Assembly (NCBI RefSeq): GCF_016464015.1
Contig: NZ_JACDXT010000049.1
Span: forward strand, 62,001 to 126,000
Reading direction: 5' to 3'
Length of the DNA stretch: 64,000 nt
DNA from: Psychrobacter sp. bablab_jr014
GTDB lineage: Bacteria > Pseudomonadota > Gammaproteobacteria > Pseudomonadales > Moraxellaceae
The position numbers and the translations under genes were made by a program. The notes beneath the pieces are model-generated. The model was given only the letters and a program-made list of their open reading frames with translations, did not search any database and was not told the origin of the DNA. Shown here piece after piece: positions 17,719 through 27,974 of this stretch; positions within the stretch are counted from its first letter, which is position 1, and the number at the start of each line of letters is the position of its first letter.

Positions 17719-18906
17719 ATGCCCCAAACCATGCCAGCCCCACAACTATCCATCCCCGCCATTTATATGCGCGGCGGCACGTCAAAGGGCACGTTTTTTA
17801 ACCTGGCTGACTTGCCCAGGCGTTGCCAAGTCGCTGGCGAGGCACGGGACAATTTTCTTTTACGTGTGGTCGGCAGTCCTGACCCGTATGGCAAGCAAAT
17901 CGACGGTCTCGGCAATGGCAGCTCCAGCACCTCAAAGGCGGTCATCCTATCCCCCGCCCCTGACAGCGCACACGATGTCAATTATCTGTTTGGGCAGGTC
18001 AATATCACCAAGCCCATGATTGATTGGAGTGGTAATTGTGGCAATCTAAGCGCGGCGGTCGGTGCGTGCGCCATTCATATGGGGTTGGTCGCGCCCGAGC
18101 GTATCCCAACGGACGGCATCTGTACGGTGCGTATTTGGCAAGAAAACATCGGCAAAACCTTGATTGCGCACGTGCCCATTGTGGCAGGACAAGTGCAAGA
18201 GACGGGTGATTTTATCTTAGATGGTGCGCCCTTTCCCGCCGCCCGAATCCAAGTGGACTTTATCAGCCCCGCGCCTGAAGGCAGCAATATGTTCCCGACG
18301 GGCAATCTTACCGATACCTTGAGCGTACCTGAGATTGGCAGCTTTCCCGTCACCTTTATTAATGCAGGCATTCCGACCGTGTTTTTGCGCGCCGAGGATT
18401 TGGGCTTGACCGCCACCGAGCTACAGGCGGACGTGAACAGCGACAGCGCATTATTGGCACGCCTTGAGCGTATCCGCGCCCATGCGGGGGTGGCGATGGG
18501 CTTGTTTAGTGACCCAAGTGACGCCGAGACGCGCCAGCATACGCCAAAGCTGGCGTGGGTCGCCGCGCCAAAGGCGTACAACGCGTCGAGTGGCAAGCAG
18601 GTCACGACCAATGACATCGACCTATTGGTACGCGCGATGAGTATGGGGCAGCTGCACCACGCCATGATGGGCACGGCAGCGGTCGCCATCGCAGCGGCGG
18701 CGACCACCACAGGCACGCTGGTCAACGAGGCGGCTGGCGGCGGTAGCTTGTCTGAGGTGCGCTTTGGTCATCCTTCGGGTACGCTCTTGGTCGGCGGTCA
18801 GACCGAGCAGGTCGATGGGCGCTGGCAAGTCGCCAAAGTCAGCATGAGCCGCAGCGCACGGCGTATTATGGTGGGGCACGTGTTTGTGCCTACGGATAGT
18901 TTTTAA
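17719..18906 (+). CDS. prpF: 2-methylaconitate cis-trans isomerase PrpF
   Basis: 395 residues of the PrpF fold (diaminopimelate epimerase-like). The family signature IYMRGGTSKGTFF lies near the N-terminus (about residues 15-27), and GSPDPYGKQIDGLGNG and WSGNCGNLSAAVG follow. It is needed with AcnD to convert 2-methylcitrate to 2-methylisocitrate without PrpD, and no prpD is present in the window. AAGGAA precedes the ATG. It is separated from acnD by the toxin-antitoxin pair and the excalibur-domain gene, yet remains on the same strand. Confidence 0.97.
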   Translation: MPQTMPAPQLSIPAIYMRGGTSKGTFFNLADLPRRCQVAGEARDNFLLRVVGSPDPYGKQIDGLGNGSSSTSKAVILSPAPDSAHDVNYLFGQVNITKPMIDWSGNCGNLSAAVGACAIHMGLVAPERIPTDGICTVRIWQENIGKTLIAHVPIVAGQVQETGDFILDGAPFPAARIQVDFISPAPEGSNMFPTGNLTDTLSVPEIGSFPVTFINAGIPTVFLRAEDLGLTATELQADVNSDSALLARLERIRAHAGVAMGLFSDPSDAETRQHTPKLAWVAAPKAYNASSGKQVTTNDIDLLVRAMSMGQLHHAMMGTAAVAIAAAATTTGTLVNEAAGGGSLSEVRFGHPSGTLLVGGQTEQVDGRWQVAKVSMSRSARRIMVGHVFVPTDSF

Positions 18907-18981
18907 GATACGCGCCAGCAACCAACGCCGCCACTAAAACGCGCTATCATAACGGCTCATGCCTGTTACTACTGAACGCTT

Positions 18982-20862
18982 ATGCCCATATCTGACCCCG
19001 TTATCCTAAAAAAAGAAAACCAACAAGACAATAAAAACAATCGCCCCAAAAAACCGCCTGTCCCAAAAAAAGAGCGGCGGGCGCTTTTATGGGACATTCT
19101 AAAAAAGCTCGCCATCTTTGCCGCGCCGTATAAAGGACTGATTGTCTTAACCTTAATACTGACGGTGCTTGGCTCATTCACCGCGCAGGTCAATGCCTTT
19201 GTACTGCGCTATGCCGTCGATACCTTAACCGAGATTGCTACCCTTGCTGAGCCGTGGCAGGCAGGCGTGCGCATGCTCGGTATTATCAGTGCGATTTTGC
19301 TGGTGAAAGAAGTGCTGGCGATTTTTGTGTCATTTGGGCAGCGGTACTTTGGTGAGCGTATCCGCATTAATCTGTCCCGCGATTTATCACAGCGCGTGGT
19401 CGAGCGTATTTTGACCTACCGCATGGCGTTTTATACCAGCAGTGAAAATGACAGTGGTAAGTTGCAAACGCGCATTGATTTGGGCGTCAGCAGTCTGACC
19501 AGCTTGGTACAAAACTTCTTTATTGATATGCTGCCACTGTTTGCCAGTGCCATCGTGTCGCTTATTATCATGTTTAGCGCCAACTTTTGGGTGGGCATGG
19601 TTGGGCTGATTATCGTACCGATTTACTTTTTTATCAGCCAAAAACAAGCCAACCGCTTACAAGGCTACCGCAGACAGATGCGCGGCTTTCGCGAGACCAA
19701 AAGTGGGCTGGTGATTTCTTTAATCAACGCCATTACCGTGGTCAAATCCTTTGTGCGCGAGCCGATTGAGGCGCAAAGGCACTTTGATATTCAAAAGGAG
19801 ATGACTGACAATCAGCTACGCATCCGCAGCCTTGCTTTTATTTACGACGCGGTAAAAACCTTTATTGAACAAATTGGTGTGGTGGCGATTATCCTACTTA
19901 CCGCCTATTTTGTGCTGCAAGGCGAGATGACCATTGGCATGATTTTGTTTCATGTCATGCTGTTTCAAAACGTCGCCGCCCCCATTCGCCAGATGCACCG
20001 CATTTATGACCAAATCAACAATGCCTTAACCTACGCCGAAGGGTTTTTTGATATTTTAGAAGATGACGCGCAGATTGAGCGCACCGACGGTATCAAAAGC
20101 GACCATTTACACGGCGATATTGAGCTCAAAAACGTCAACTTTACCTATCCAAACGGCACCAAGGCGCTTAATGACGTCAGCTTTAGCATTAAGCCGAACC
20201 GCATTACCGCGCTTGTCGGTCTAAGCGGCGCGGGCAAAAGTACCATTATTAATCTGCTGGTTAAGTTTTATGAGCCAGATTCGGGCGCGATTTATTTAGA
20301 CGGCCGCGCACTTGAGGATTACGACACCCAAGCCCTGCGACAAAAAATCGGGCTGGTGCTGCAAAGCAATCATATCTTTTCAGGCACGATTAACGACAAC
20401 ATCCGCTACGGCAATATGGACGCGGATACCGATGCCGTCATCAGCGCCGCCAAAAAAGCCTCGATACATGACCAAATCATCGCCCTGCCCGACGGCTACG
20501 ACAGCGATGCCAAGTCGCTATCGGGCGGACAGCAACAGCGGATTGCGCTGGCACGTATGTTTTTAAAAGACCCGCCCATCGTGTTTTTAGATGAGCCGAC
20601 CGCGAGTCTTGACGCCATCGCCAGCCAGCAAGTCAAAAAGAGCCTTGATTTGATTAAAAAAGACCGCACTGTCATCATTGTCTCGCACAATATCGCGCAG
20701 ATTATTGACGCCGATGACTTGGTGGTGATTGAAAACGGGCGTGTGGTCGAGACAGGCACGCACGAGACGCTGTATTCCAAGCGCGGCAAGTATTTCGAGA
20801 TATTCTCCGCCATGTCGGACAGCCTAAACTTGGATAAAATCAGCCGCACGCTACAAGGATAA
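18982..20862 (+). CDS. ABC exporter half-transporter (fused membrane and ATPase domains)
   Basis: 626 residues. An N-terminal cytoplasmic Lys/Pro-rich tail (1-40) is followed by about six membrane helices to about residue 330. The ATPase domain has Walker A GLSGAGKST near 413, signature LSGGQQQR near 513, and Walker B FLDEPTAS near 535. This is the MsbA/MDR-like exporter arrangement and probably works as a homodimer in the inner membrane. The substrate cannot be read from sequence. The ribosome binding site is weak. Confidence 0.93.
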   Translation: MPISDPVILKKENQQDNKNNRPKKPPVPKKERRALLWDILKKLAIFAAPYKGLIVLTLILTVLGSFTAQVNAFVLRYAVDTLTEIATLAEPWQAGVRMLGIISAILLVKEVLAIFVSFGQRYFGERIRINLSRDLSQRVVERILTYRMAFYTSSENDSGKLQTRIDLGVSSLTSLVQNFFIDMLPLFASAIVSLIIMFSANFWVGMVGLIIVPIYFFISQKQANRLQGYRRQMRGFRETKSGLVISLINAITVVKSFVREPIEAQRHFDIQKEMTDNQLRIRSLAFIYDAVKTFIEQIGVVAIILLTAYFVLQGEMTIGMILFHVMLFQNVAAPIRQMHRIYDQINNALTYAEGFFDILEDDAQIERTDGIKSDHLHGDIELKNVNFTYPNGTKALNDVSFSIKPNRITALVGLSGAGKSTIINLLVKFYEPDSGAIYLDGRALEDYDTQALRQKIGLVLQSNHIFSGTINDNIRYGNMDADTDAVISAAKKASIHDQIIALPDGYDSDAKSLSGGQQQRIALARMFLKDPPIVFLDEPTASLDAIASQQVKKSLDLIKKDRTVIIVSHNIAQIIDADDLVVIENGRVVETGTHETLYSKRGKYFEIFSAMSDSLNLDKISRTLQG

Positions 20863-20961
20863 ATCACAATAAACACGTTATAATGCGCGGCAATATTGGC
20901 GTAGCTATGCTTTCTGTGCTGTCCGTGCTACGCCTACCGTAATAAAGACGATGAGTGACGT

Positions 20962-21546
20962 ATGACCACCTATTCTATCAAGACCTTTGACGACCTCACA
21001 GGCGTCGACGTATACCACATCCTAAAGGCGCGCTCGCAAGTGTTCGTGGTCGAGCAGCAATGCCCGTATCAAGACATGGACGAGCTGGACTTTGACTGTC
21101 TGCATCTGGTCGCGCACGAAAACGACGCGCTGGTCGGCTATTGCCGCATCATTCCGCCCAAGGTCAATACCTTATACACCCAAGACGACATTGCCAAAGC
21201 CGCCATCGGGCGCGTGCTGGTGCTGCCTGAGTATCGCGGCAAGGCGATTGCCCAGCAGATTATGAATACCGCCATCAAGCACTGCCGCAAAAAATACGGC
21301 AAAAAGCCGATTGTCATCGCCGCGCAGACGTATTTGATAGATTTTTATAGCTCATTGGGCTTTGAACCCGTTGGCGAGCGCTTTTTGGAAGACAATATCG
21401 AGCACATCTTAATGGTATTGCACCTCAAAAAACCCAAACCGCCGAAAGTCAAAGGCGAAACCACCAAAAGTACCGTTATCTTACAGATATTGCTGCTGGT
21501 CATGAGCGTGTTGTTTGTGGCGGGTGTGGTGTATTTGATGGTGTAG
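20962..21546 (+). CDS. ElaA-like GNAT N-acetyltransferase with C-terminal membrane helix
   Basis: 194 residues. The GNAT domain fills about 1-155: an ElaA-like opening (IKTFDDLTGVDVYHILKARSQVFVVEQQCPYQDMDE region) and the acetyl-CoA loop IGRVLVLPEYRGKAIAQQIM. A linker of Lys/Pro repeats (KKPKPPKVKGE) is followed by one hydrophobic helix at about 174-193. ElaA proteins are normally about 150 residues and soluble, so the C-terminal anchor is an addition that would tether the enzyme to the inner membrane. Confidence 0.88.
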   Translation: MTTYSIKTFDDLTGVDVYHILKARSQVFVVEQQCPYQDMDELDFDCLHLVAHENDALVGYCRIIPPKVNTLYTQDDIAKAAIGRVLVLPEYRGKAIAQQIMNTAIKHCRKKYGKKPIVIAAQTYLIDFYSSLGFEPVGERFLEDNIEHILMVLHLKKPKPPKVKGETTKSTVILQILLLVMSVLFVAGVVYLMV

Positions 21547-21688
21547 ATGTGTTTACTAGCCGAGCGCCGAGCGCTAAACGCTGACGGTCATTGATACTAC
21601 TATACATTGAGTCATGTTTGCTATTGTCTAAAAGGAGTGTTATTCATTGCTATAAAATAATGCTCTTTTTAAAACATAGGGACAGAAA

Positions 21689-22552
21689 ATGATTAAGGAA
21701 ATCAAAACCTTTGTGGCGGTCTGCGAGCTTGACAGCTTTACCGCCGTAGCGCGCAAAGCCAATTTGACGCAATCAGCCATCAGCTCGCAGATTAAAACCT
21801 TAGAGAAGTCTTTAGGGTTTCCTGTCTTTGATCGCTACGCCAGAACCATCAGCCTAAACGCACAGGGCAAGCGTATACTACCGATTGCTAAAGAAATTCT
21901 ACAGCTGTATAGCTCAATGCAACTGCCGTCAGAGACCGATATCGCCAACTATCATGGTCAGCTGAAAATGGGCGCTATTGGTTCTGTACAGGTCGGTATC
22001 CTGCCTAAGATTTTAAAATCCATTCAGGTTTTAGCGCCTTCCATGCAAACAGAAGTCATCCCTGGACGCTCTATAGAGCTGATTGCCCAGCTAGAGGCAG
22101 AGGAGGTTGATGCCGCCATAATAGTACGCCCAGCGTTCGAGCTGCCAAAAACGATCTGCATCGACCTCGTTATGAGTGAGCCGTACGTGCTCATCAGTCC
22201 TAAAAAATGGGCGTCTTATAACTTTCACAAAATGCTCGAAAGCTACCCGTTTATACAATACAGCCTCAAGTCCTCAGCAGGTATGCAAATCAATAAATTT
22301 CTTAAGCAGCAAGGGATGCATGTCAACACGCTCATGGAATTAGATGATCTTGATGCGATTGCCACGATGGTCGAATCCAACCTCGGCATCGCCATCATTC
22401 CTTACGCTGGATTCTGGATTAAACATGAAGCTTTAGTCACCGTGCAGCACCTAAACAGCGAGGATATAAGAAGGGATATCGTACTTGCTTATCGTTACAG
22501 TGATCGCGAGCAGCCAAAGATAGCTGCCTTAAAAGAAGTACTCGCCTTATAG
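21689..22552 (+). CDS. LysR-family transcriptional regulator
   Basis: 287 residues, with helix-turn-helix FTAVARKANLTQSAISSQIKTLE and a full effector domain (GQLKMGAIGSVQVGILPKILK onward). No divergent partner is present; the next gene on the same strand is a VOC-family protein 151 bp downstream, which may be its target. GGGAC upstream is a modest ribosome binding site. Confidence 0.93.
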   Translation: MIKEIKTFVAVCELDSFTAVARKANLTQSAISSQIKTLEKSLGFPVFDRYARTISLNAQGKRILPIAKEILQLYSSMQLPSETDIANYHGQLKMGAIGSVQVGILPKILKSIQVLAPSMQTEVIPGRSIELIAQLEAEEVDAAIIVRPAFELPKTICIDLVMSEPYVLISPKKWASYNFHKMLESYPFIQYSLKSSAGMQINKFLKQQGMHVNTLMELDDLDAIATMVESNLGIAIIPYAGFWIKHEALVTVQHLNSEDIRRDIVLAYRYSDREQPKIAALKEVLAL

Positions 22553-22703
22553 CTATAAAAACGATTAATCAAAACTACCGTAGCGTGACACCTACTTGCC
22601 AGACCATAAATAATTAGGGCTGAGAGTAGATTTATTGCGTTTTTCTTGTGCATGGTCTTTCGCTATCATAATTTCACTGATTCTAAAAAATTAAGAGGAT
22701 ATT

Positions 22704-23129
22704 ATGGGTTTATCACCTTTTCACCTCGCTATACCCGTCTATGATATTGATGCGGCACGCTCGTTTTATCGGGATGTGCTCAACTTAGAAGAGGGTCGCG
22801 CCAGCACACAATGGGTCGATTTTGACTTTTATGGTCATCAGGTCGTCATACACGAGCACCCTAAAACGCCGTCTCAAGAGCGCGCGCATACCAATGTCGT
22901 TGATGGACACGACGTGCCTGCCCCGCATTTTGGTGTGGTGTTGCCTTGGGCACAATGGGAAGAACTGGCAAACAGATTAAAAGACAACGACATAGATTTT
23001 GTTATCGAGCCGTATGTTAGATTTAAAGGCGAGGTTGGCGAACAAGCGACAATGTTCTTTTTAGATCCTTGTGGCAATGCCTTAGAATTTAAAGCCTTTA
23101 AAGATATGAGCCAACTGTTCGCTAAATAG
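22704..23129 (+). CDS. VOC-family (glyoxalase/dioxygenase fold) protein
   Basis: 141 residues with the paired beta-alpha-beta modules of the vicinal oxygen chelate fold: [26 protein letters not shown] at the start and [15 protein letters not shown] near the end. Likely metal ligands are the early His in FHLAIP, later His residues and the Glu in LEFK. The activity (dioxygenase, lyase or resistance protein) cannot be decided. AAGAGGA precedes the ATG. It follows a LysR gene on the same strand. Confidence 0.87.
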   Translation: MGLSPFHLAIPVYDIDAARSFYRDVLNLEEGRASTQWVDFDFYGHQVVIHEHPKTPSQERAHTNVVDGHDVPAPHFGVVLPWAQWEELANRLKDNDIDFVIEPYVRFKGEVGEQATMFFLDPCGNALEFKAFKDMSQLFAK

Positions 23130-23298
23130 CATTTTTAAAGTTATTGATAATGTAAGTAAAGCCCCGCCAACAGAATAATAAAAAATGCGCTATTGTTTAA
23201 AAAAAATGTTTATAGGCTGTGCCTTTTAATAAAAAGGCCTATAATACGTTTTATATTTAGACTTAAGTTTATTATTTAAAAAGCGTTAAGGGGCGTTT

Positions 23299-23820
23299 AT
23301 GAATGGTTTTTATAAGATTGGCGCGGGTGTGTTATTCATCGCGCACATGGTGAGCGCGCAGGCAAGTATCGATTTAAGCGCTTATCTACAGCCAATGATG
23401 TCGGGGTGCGCTGGGTACGTGTCTTTTGATGATGAAAATGCGTTTACAGACATAGGCGACGCCCTTCTGCGTAAAGAAGTGGTGTTTATGCACCCTTACA
23501 CAGACAGCGAAGGTAATTCAACAACCACGACGTATTATTTTAAAGACGCGACCGCTTTCGGCTACCCGATTGTCAAGATAGAAGACTTTCAGGGGTATGA
23601 ATGGGGACATCAAAAGGTATTTTTTAAGGACAATACATTTTTAAAGCTGCGCCCACAATTTAAGCTGCCCGCTACGGATAAAAAAGGCTATACCGCTGAT
23701 GGCGTCTTACTAGAGGTACTAAACAACAACTTTAAAGGCTACTTAACACAAGATATTGGCTATACAGAACTGATTTTTGACAGACAAGAGCACAGTATCT
23801 TGTGTGGTAGCGGCATTTAA
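23299..23820 (+). CDS. Small exported hypothetical protein
   Basis: 173 residues with a likely signal peptide (cleavage after SAQA, about residue 24) and two cysteines (about C35 and C170) that may form a disulfide. No domain recognised. AAGGGG precedes the ATG. It is convergent with the SDR gene, 44 bp apart, with no obvious terminator between them. Confidence 0.72.
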   Translation: MNGFYKIGAGVLFIAHMVSAQASIDLSAYLQPMMSGCAGYVSFDDENAFTDIGDALLRKEVVFMHPYTDSEGNSTTTTYYFKDATAFGYPIVKIEDFQGYEWGHQKVFFKDNTFLKLRPQFKLPATDKKGYTADGVLLEVLNNNFKGYLTQDIGYTELIFDRQEHSILCGSGI

Positions 23821-23863
23821 TGACAGCAATAGCTTAATTTTTCCCTTTTTCATGTGTTACCCA

Positions 23864-24649
23864 TCACCACGCAATTTTCTCCCCTGCCCAATCGGCAAAG
23901 CTGCCACTGTCCGCCGCCTGCATGGTGGCGAGTACGCTTAGCAGCTGCTCAGCGCTATAGTCTGGCGAAAACAGCTTATCCTCCGCGACATTACCTTGAA
24001 ACGGCTCGGACAGCGTGGTGTCCACCGTACCTGGCTGCATCACCACCACGCAGGTATTGGGCAACGAGCGCGCCCATTCAATACTGACGTTTTTCATGCC
24101 CATATTCAGCGCTGCCTTACTCATACGGTAGCTGTACCAGCCGCCCAACTGATTGTCACTGATGCTGCCGACACGCGCTGATAACACCGCAAAAATAGCG
24201 GGCGTGTCTTCGGTGCGCGTTGCCTTTTGCAGTAGCGGTCTGATATGTTTGGCGAGCAGTAGGCTGGCGAGCGCGTTGACCTGCATATTTTGCACAAAAA
24301 AGTCAGGTGACAGCTGGCGCAATGACTTTTCAGGCTGCTGCTCGCCGTCGTGTAGCAGTCCAATACAGTTAACCACCCAGTCAATGTGCGTGGTTTTGGT
24401 TTTTATCGTCTCTACCGCGTTTTTAATACTGTCTTCATCGGTCAAATCCATTTTCACCCACATCACCTGCGGCATGTCAGGTGGCGGGCGCTTGTGATAG
24501 GTGGCGATAAGTGTGGCGCTATTTGTGCTTCGCTCATTGGTCTTCTTCTCATTGCCATGCTGATGCCTTGCCAGTTGGCGCAGCATTGCTTGCCCGATAC
24601 CGCCTGTCCCGCCGATGATGAGATACGTCTTATTTGTCTGTTGCTCCAT
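23864..24649 (-). CDS. Short-chain dehydrogenase/reductase, CsgA/C-factor-like
   Basis: 261 residues with a Rossmann nucleotide-binding motif GGTGGIG at 13-19, DLTDEDS after strand 3, a Ser at about 157 (LSARVGS) and the catalytic Y174-x3-K178 (YRMSK). The C-terminal MQPGTVDTTLSEPF resembles the CsgA/C-factor group. The substrate is unknown. The ribosome binding site is poor. An unusual Lys/Asn/Thr-rich stretch near 30-45 looks like a loop insertion. Confidence 0.93.
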   Translation of the reverse strand: MEQQTNKTYLIIGGTGGIGQAMLRQLARHQHGNEKKTNERSTNSATLIATYHKRPPPDMPQVMWVKMDLTDEDSIKNAVETIKTKTTHIDWVVNCIGLLHDGEQQPEKSLRQLSPDFFVQNMQVNALASLLLAKHIRPLLQKATRTEDTPAIFAVLSARVGSISDNQLGGWYSYRMSKAALNMGMKNVSIEWARSLPNTCVVVMQPGTVDTTLSEPFQGNVAEDKLFSPDYSAEQLLSVLATMQAADSGSFADWAGEKIAW

Positions 24650-24877
24650 GCTTTGCGCCCTTATAGTGTTGTTTGCTTTTATTTTTATTGCTTAACTTGT
24701 TATTAGTCGTGATGGAATTAGCATAAAAGCTTGTGCCGATGGCATACAGAGGTTTATTGTTACCCGCCTTGTGCCGCCCGAGTGCCACGCCGATTTGGCT
24801 ACAATAGTGCGTTATGCTTTTGCCGTATTTTTCTGTATCCTTAAATTTTCTCTTACTGTTATGGACACACACGCCGC

Positions 24878-26224
24878 ATGCTCTCAGCTCAGGACCAACT
24901 GACCGAACTGGTACGCCGCCTCGAGGCCAAAAATCATCTGTTTGCCACCGACCCGCTGTTGGTCACCGAGCAGATGCAAGACGAGACGGGTACGCCCCTG
25001 CATAAGTTGCAACGCCGTGCGGCGCGCATCGACAGTGATGGCGCGCTGATGCGGATACTGACCAAGATTGATACGCGCATCAAGGGCGTGATGCTAGTGA
25101 TGAGTGCGCTGTGGTGCGTGTCTGGATTTTTGGGATTGTTTGCGCTGCTGCAAAGCAATGTGGTCAATTTTTTCTATGTGCTCGTGTGTTTGCTCGGGTT
25201 TCATACTTTAATGCTGGTGGGCTGGCTGGTGTTGACGCTGATGAAGCGCCGCGATGCCAAGTCGGTCGGCATTACTGCACTGATTAACCCAAGCTATCTC
25301 TTGCGCGGGCGCGATGATGTGACGCTGGCGGCGACCGAGCTGTACGAGCGCCAGTTGGAGCATCAGGGCATGCGCTGGTATATCGGACGCTTTAGCCATC
25401 AGCTGTGGCTGGCGACCTTGACGGGGATGCTGTTTGCCATCATCTTTTTGCTGATTGTGCGTCAGTATAGCTTTAGCTGGGAGTCGACGCTCCTCTCCGA
25501 TAACGCGCTGACTGTGTTGACGCAGTGGCTTGGCGCGCTCCCAAGCCTTGTGGGCTTTAATGTGCCTGATGCCGAGACGATTCGCCAAAGCCGCCTTGTC
25601 ACTGAGCTGCCGTTATCTGCCGCCCGCGAGTGGGCAAGCCTATTGATTGGCAGCTTGCTTATGTATGGTATCGTGCCGCGCGCGATAGCGTGGGCATTTT
25701 GTGCGCTGATGTTTCGCCGCAGACAGATGCGCGTGGATATCAATCAGCCCTATTATCAAAAAATCCTCAAGTTTTGGCAGCGCCGCGTCGTGGACGCCGA
25801 TGATTTTACCGAAGCGCCCGCCCCTGTCGCGCCTGTGGCACAGCCAAGCCAAGGGCAAAAGCTCGCGGTATTGTTTGAATATCATACCGAAGACACATGG
25901 TGGCTGGCAGGTCTGGATGCGATGAATGACAGCGATGCCGATATCCAAAACTTTGGGCAAGTCAATGACCGCGACGATATGGCGCGCCTGTATCACTACC
26001 TAGAGGCGCACCCTGTGCAAGTGCTGCTCGGCATCTATAGCCAAGCGCTGCCCGACCGTGGCACATTGCGCAAGCTCGATAACATCGCAGCGGCGGCAAA
26101 GCATGGGCTGGTCGTGCAATTGCTCGGTGATGTTGAGATGACGCCGAGTCATACCGAGCGCCTTAGCCAATGGCAAGCGGCATTGGCAGAGCGCGGTATT
26201 GGGCTGGTGCAATCGGTGAGCTAA
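24878..26224 (+). CDS. DUF2868 membrane protein, partner of a DUF3482 GTPase
   Basis: 448 residues. A charged N-terminus is followed by membrane segments at about 70-95, 97-120, 170-195 and 245-265, and a cytoplasmic C-terminal domain. Size, topology and position immediately before a DUF3482 GTPase gene match the DUF2868/DUF3482 pair of gammaproteobacteria, whose function is unknown. The two probably form one transcript, 78 bp apart. Confidence 0.82.
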   Translation: MLSAQDQLTELVRRLEAKNHLFATDPLLVTEQMQDETGTPLHKLQRRAARIDSDGALMRILTKIDTRIKGVMLVMSALWCVSGFLGLFALLQSNVVNFFYVLVCLLGFHTLMLVGWLVLTLMKRRDAKSVGITALINPSYLLRGRDDVTLAATELYERQLEHQGMRWYIGRFSHQLWLATLTGMLFAIIFLLIVRQYSFSWESTLLSDNALTVLTQWLGALPSLVGFNVPDAETIRQSRLVTELPLSAAREWASLLIGSLLMYGIVPRAIAWAFCALMFRRRQMRVDINQPYYQKILKFWQRRVVDADDFTEAPAPVAPVAQPSQGQKLAVLFEYHTEDTWWLAGLDAMNDSDADIQNFGQVNDRDDMARLYHYLEAHPVQVLLGIYSQALPDRGTLRKLDNIAAAAKHGLVVQLLGDVEMTPSHTERLSQWQAALAERGIGLVQSVS

Positions 26225-26302
26225 GCGGCTAATTAACTGCTAAAAAGACCTTTTAAATTAAAAATACACCCTTTAATACTACAAAGACAAAAGACAGACG
26301 CT

Positions 26303-27937
26303 ATGACTGAAAATAATAACGACACTCATAATAAGCCAAGCCGCAGCCTATTTGCAGAAAAGGCATTTGCGAGCGATACGCCGACACAAAACGCTAATGC
26401 CGTACCTACATCGCAAACGGACGTGACGGCGACCGCGCCCAATTTAGAAAAACCAAACAGTCAGTATGATGACAGTCAAGCAGCCAGCCAACCGCGTAAA
26501 ACCACCGCCCAAGACGAGCCATTAAAGCTCGCGGTCGTTGGGCATACCAATACGGGCAAGACCTCCATTTTGCGTACCTTGTTGCGTGATGTGTATTTTG
26601 GTGAGGTCAAAAACGCCGCCGCCACCACACGCCACGTTGAGCGCGCAAAGCTAACCGACAGCCAAAGTGGTGAGACGCTCGTGACTCTATACGACACTCC
26701 AGGTTTAGAAGATGCCTCGGGCGTGATGGATTGGCTCGAGGCGCACACCGCCAGCCGCCGCGATGGTATCGAGCGTTTGCAGCATTTTTTGCAGTCTGCC
26801 GCCGCCGATGCCAATAGCGGCAGTGATGAGGACTTTAGCCAAGAAGCCAAAGTCATTCGCCAACTGCTCGCCAGCGACATGGCGGTGTACGTGGTCGATG
26901 CGCGTGAGCCGATTTTGGGCAAATATAAAGACGAGCTGACCATCTTGTCATGGTCGGCAATTCCCGTGATGCCTGTGTTTAACTTTATTGACAGTCAAGA
27001 CAGCAATATTGGCGAATGGCAGACCATGCTGGCACGTCGCGGTTTGCACATCTCCACCCGCTTTGACTCGGTGGCGTTTGAGTTTAACGATGAGATGCGC
27101 CTCTGGCAGAATCTTGCCACCATGCTCACGCACAGCGATATGCTGACGCGCCTGACCCAGCAGCGCCGCCAAGAGTGGCTACAGATGTATGACGAAGCCA
27201 ACATCATCATTGCCGACTTTTTATTGGACGTTGCCGCATTTGAGCGTGAGATACACGAGGATGACGACCCGCTGCCCGTACTCACGCAAATGCAAGATGC
27301 CGTGCGCCAAAGTGAGCGCGGCATGCAGCACGAGTTATTAAATTTATACCGCTTTTATGACAATGACGTTGCCGATACGCCGCTTGAGCTGACCGCCTAT
27401 CAGCAAGACCCCTTTGACCCCGAATTGCTTAAAAGCTACGGTATCCGCACCACCTCAGGGGCGGCGGCTGGCGCGTTATTGGGATTGGGTATTGATGCAG
27501 CGGCGCTCGGTACAACGTTAGGCTTGGGCGCGGCTATCGGTGGTATCGCGGGCGGATTGCTATCGAATACCAGCAGCATTAGCGACCGCATATCGGGCGT
27601 TAAGCGCTTGTATATCGACCCCGCCACTTTGACCTTGCTGGCGACACGGGCGGTTGATTTGTTATACGCGCTGCGCCATCGCGGGCATGCGGCAGCGGAC
27701 AGCACGCAAATGCTGTACCAAAATAAGGTAGACGCTGATGACGTTGCTACCAGCGCACCGTGGTCAGCACAAAAGCTGCCAAGCGAGCTAAAAAAAGCGC
27801 GTAGCAAACCGCAATGGTCGTCGTTTAACAGTGGTAAATCCGAGCAAGCCAAGCAACTGCGCCTTGATGCCGCATGGTCACTGTCGCGCCGCCTTGAGCG
27901 CAAAAGTGATGACGATGCGGTCTATATGCAGGAATAA
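26303..27937 (+). CDS. Era/YfjP-like GTPase with DUF3482 domain
   Basis: 544 residues. After a disordered N-terminus of about 70 residues comes a TRAFAC-type GTPase domain with G1 GHTNTGKT at 80-87 and G3 DTPG at 131-134. The region around 185-250 lacks an obvious NKxD motif and reads VFNFID where G4 is expected. The C-terminal DUF3482 part includes a glycine/alanine-rich hydrophobic stretch (about 390-420) that could insert into or lie against the membrane. It is paired with the DUF2868 membrane protein just upstream. Confidence 0.87.
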   Translation: MTENNNDTHNKPSRSLFAEKAFASDTPTQNANAVPTSQTDVTATAPNLEKPNSQYDDSQAASQPRKTTAQDEPLKLAVVGHTNTGKTSILRTLLRDVYFGEVKNAAATTRHVERAKLTDSQSGETLVTLYDTPGLEDASGVMDWLEAHTASRRDGIERLQHFLQSAAADANSGSDEDFSQEAKVIRQLLASDMAVYVVDAREPILGKYKDELTILSWSAIPVMPVFNFIDSQDSNIGEWQTMLARRGLHISTRFDSVAFEFNDEMRLWQNLATMLTHSDMLTRLTQQRRQEWLQMYDEANIIIADFLLDVAAFEREIHEDDDPLPVLTQMQDAVRQSERGMQHELLNLYRFYDNDVADTPLELTAYQQDPFDPELLKSYGIRTTSGAAAGALLGLGIDAAALGTTLGLGAAIGGIAGGLLSNTSSISDRISGVKRLYIDPATLTLLATRAVDLLYALRHRGHAAADSTQMLYQNKVDADDVATSAPWSAQKLPSELKKARSKPQWSSFNSGKSEQAKQLRLDAAWSLSRRLERKSDDDAVYMQE

Positions 27938-27974
27938 TGCGAGTTAAATCAGTAAACATTTACGCTAATAACAA

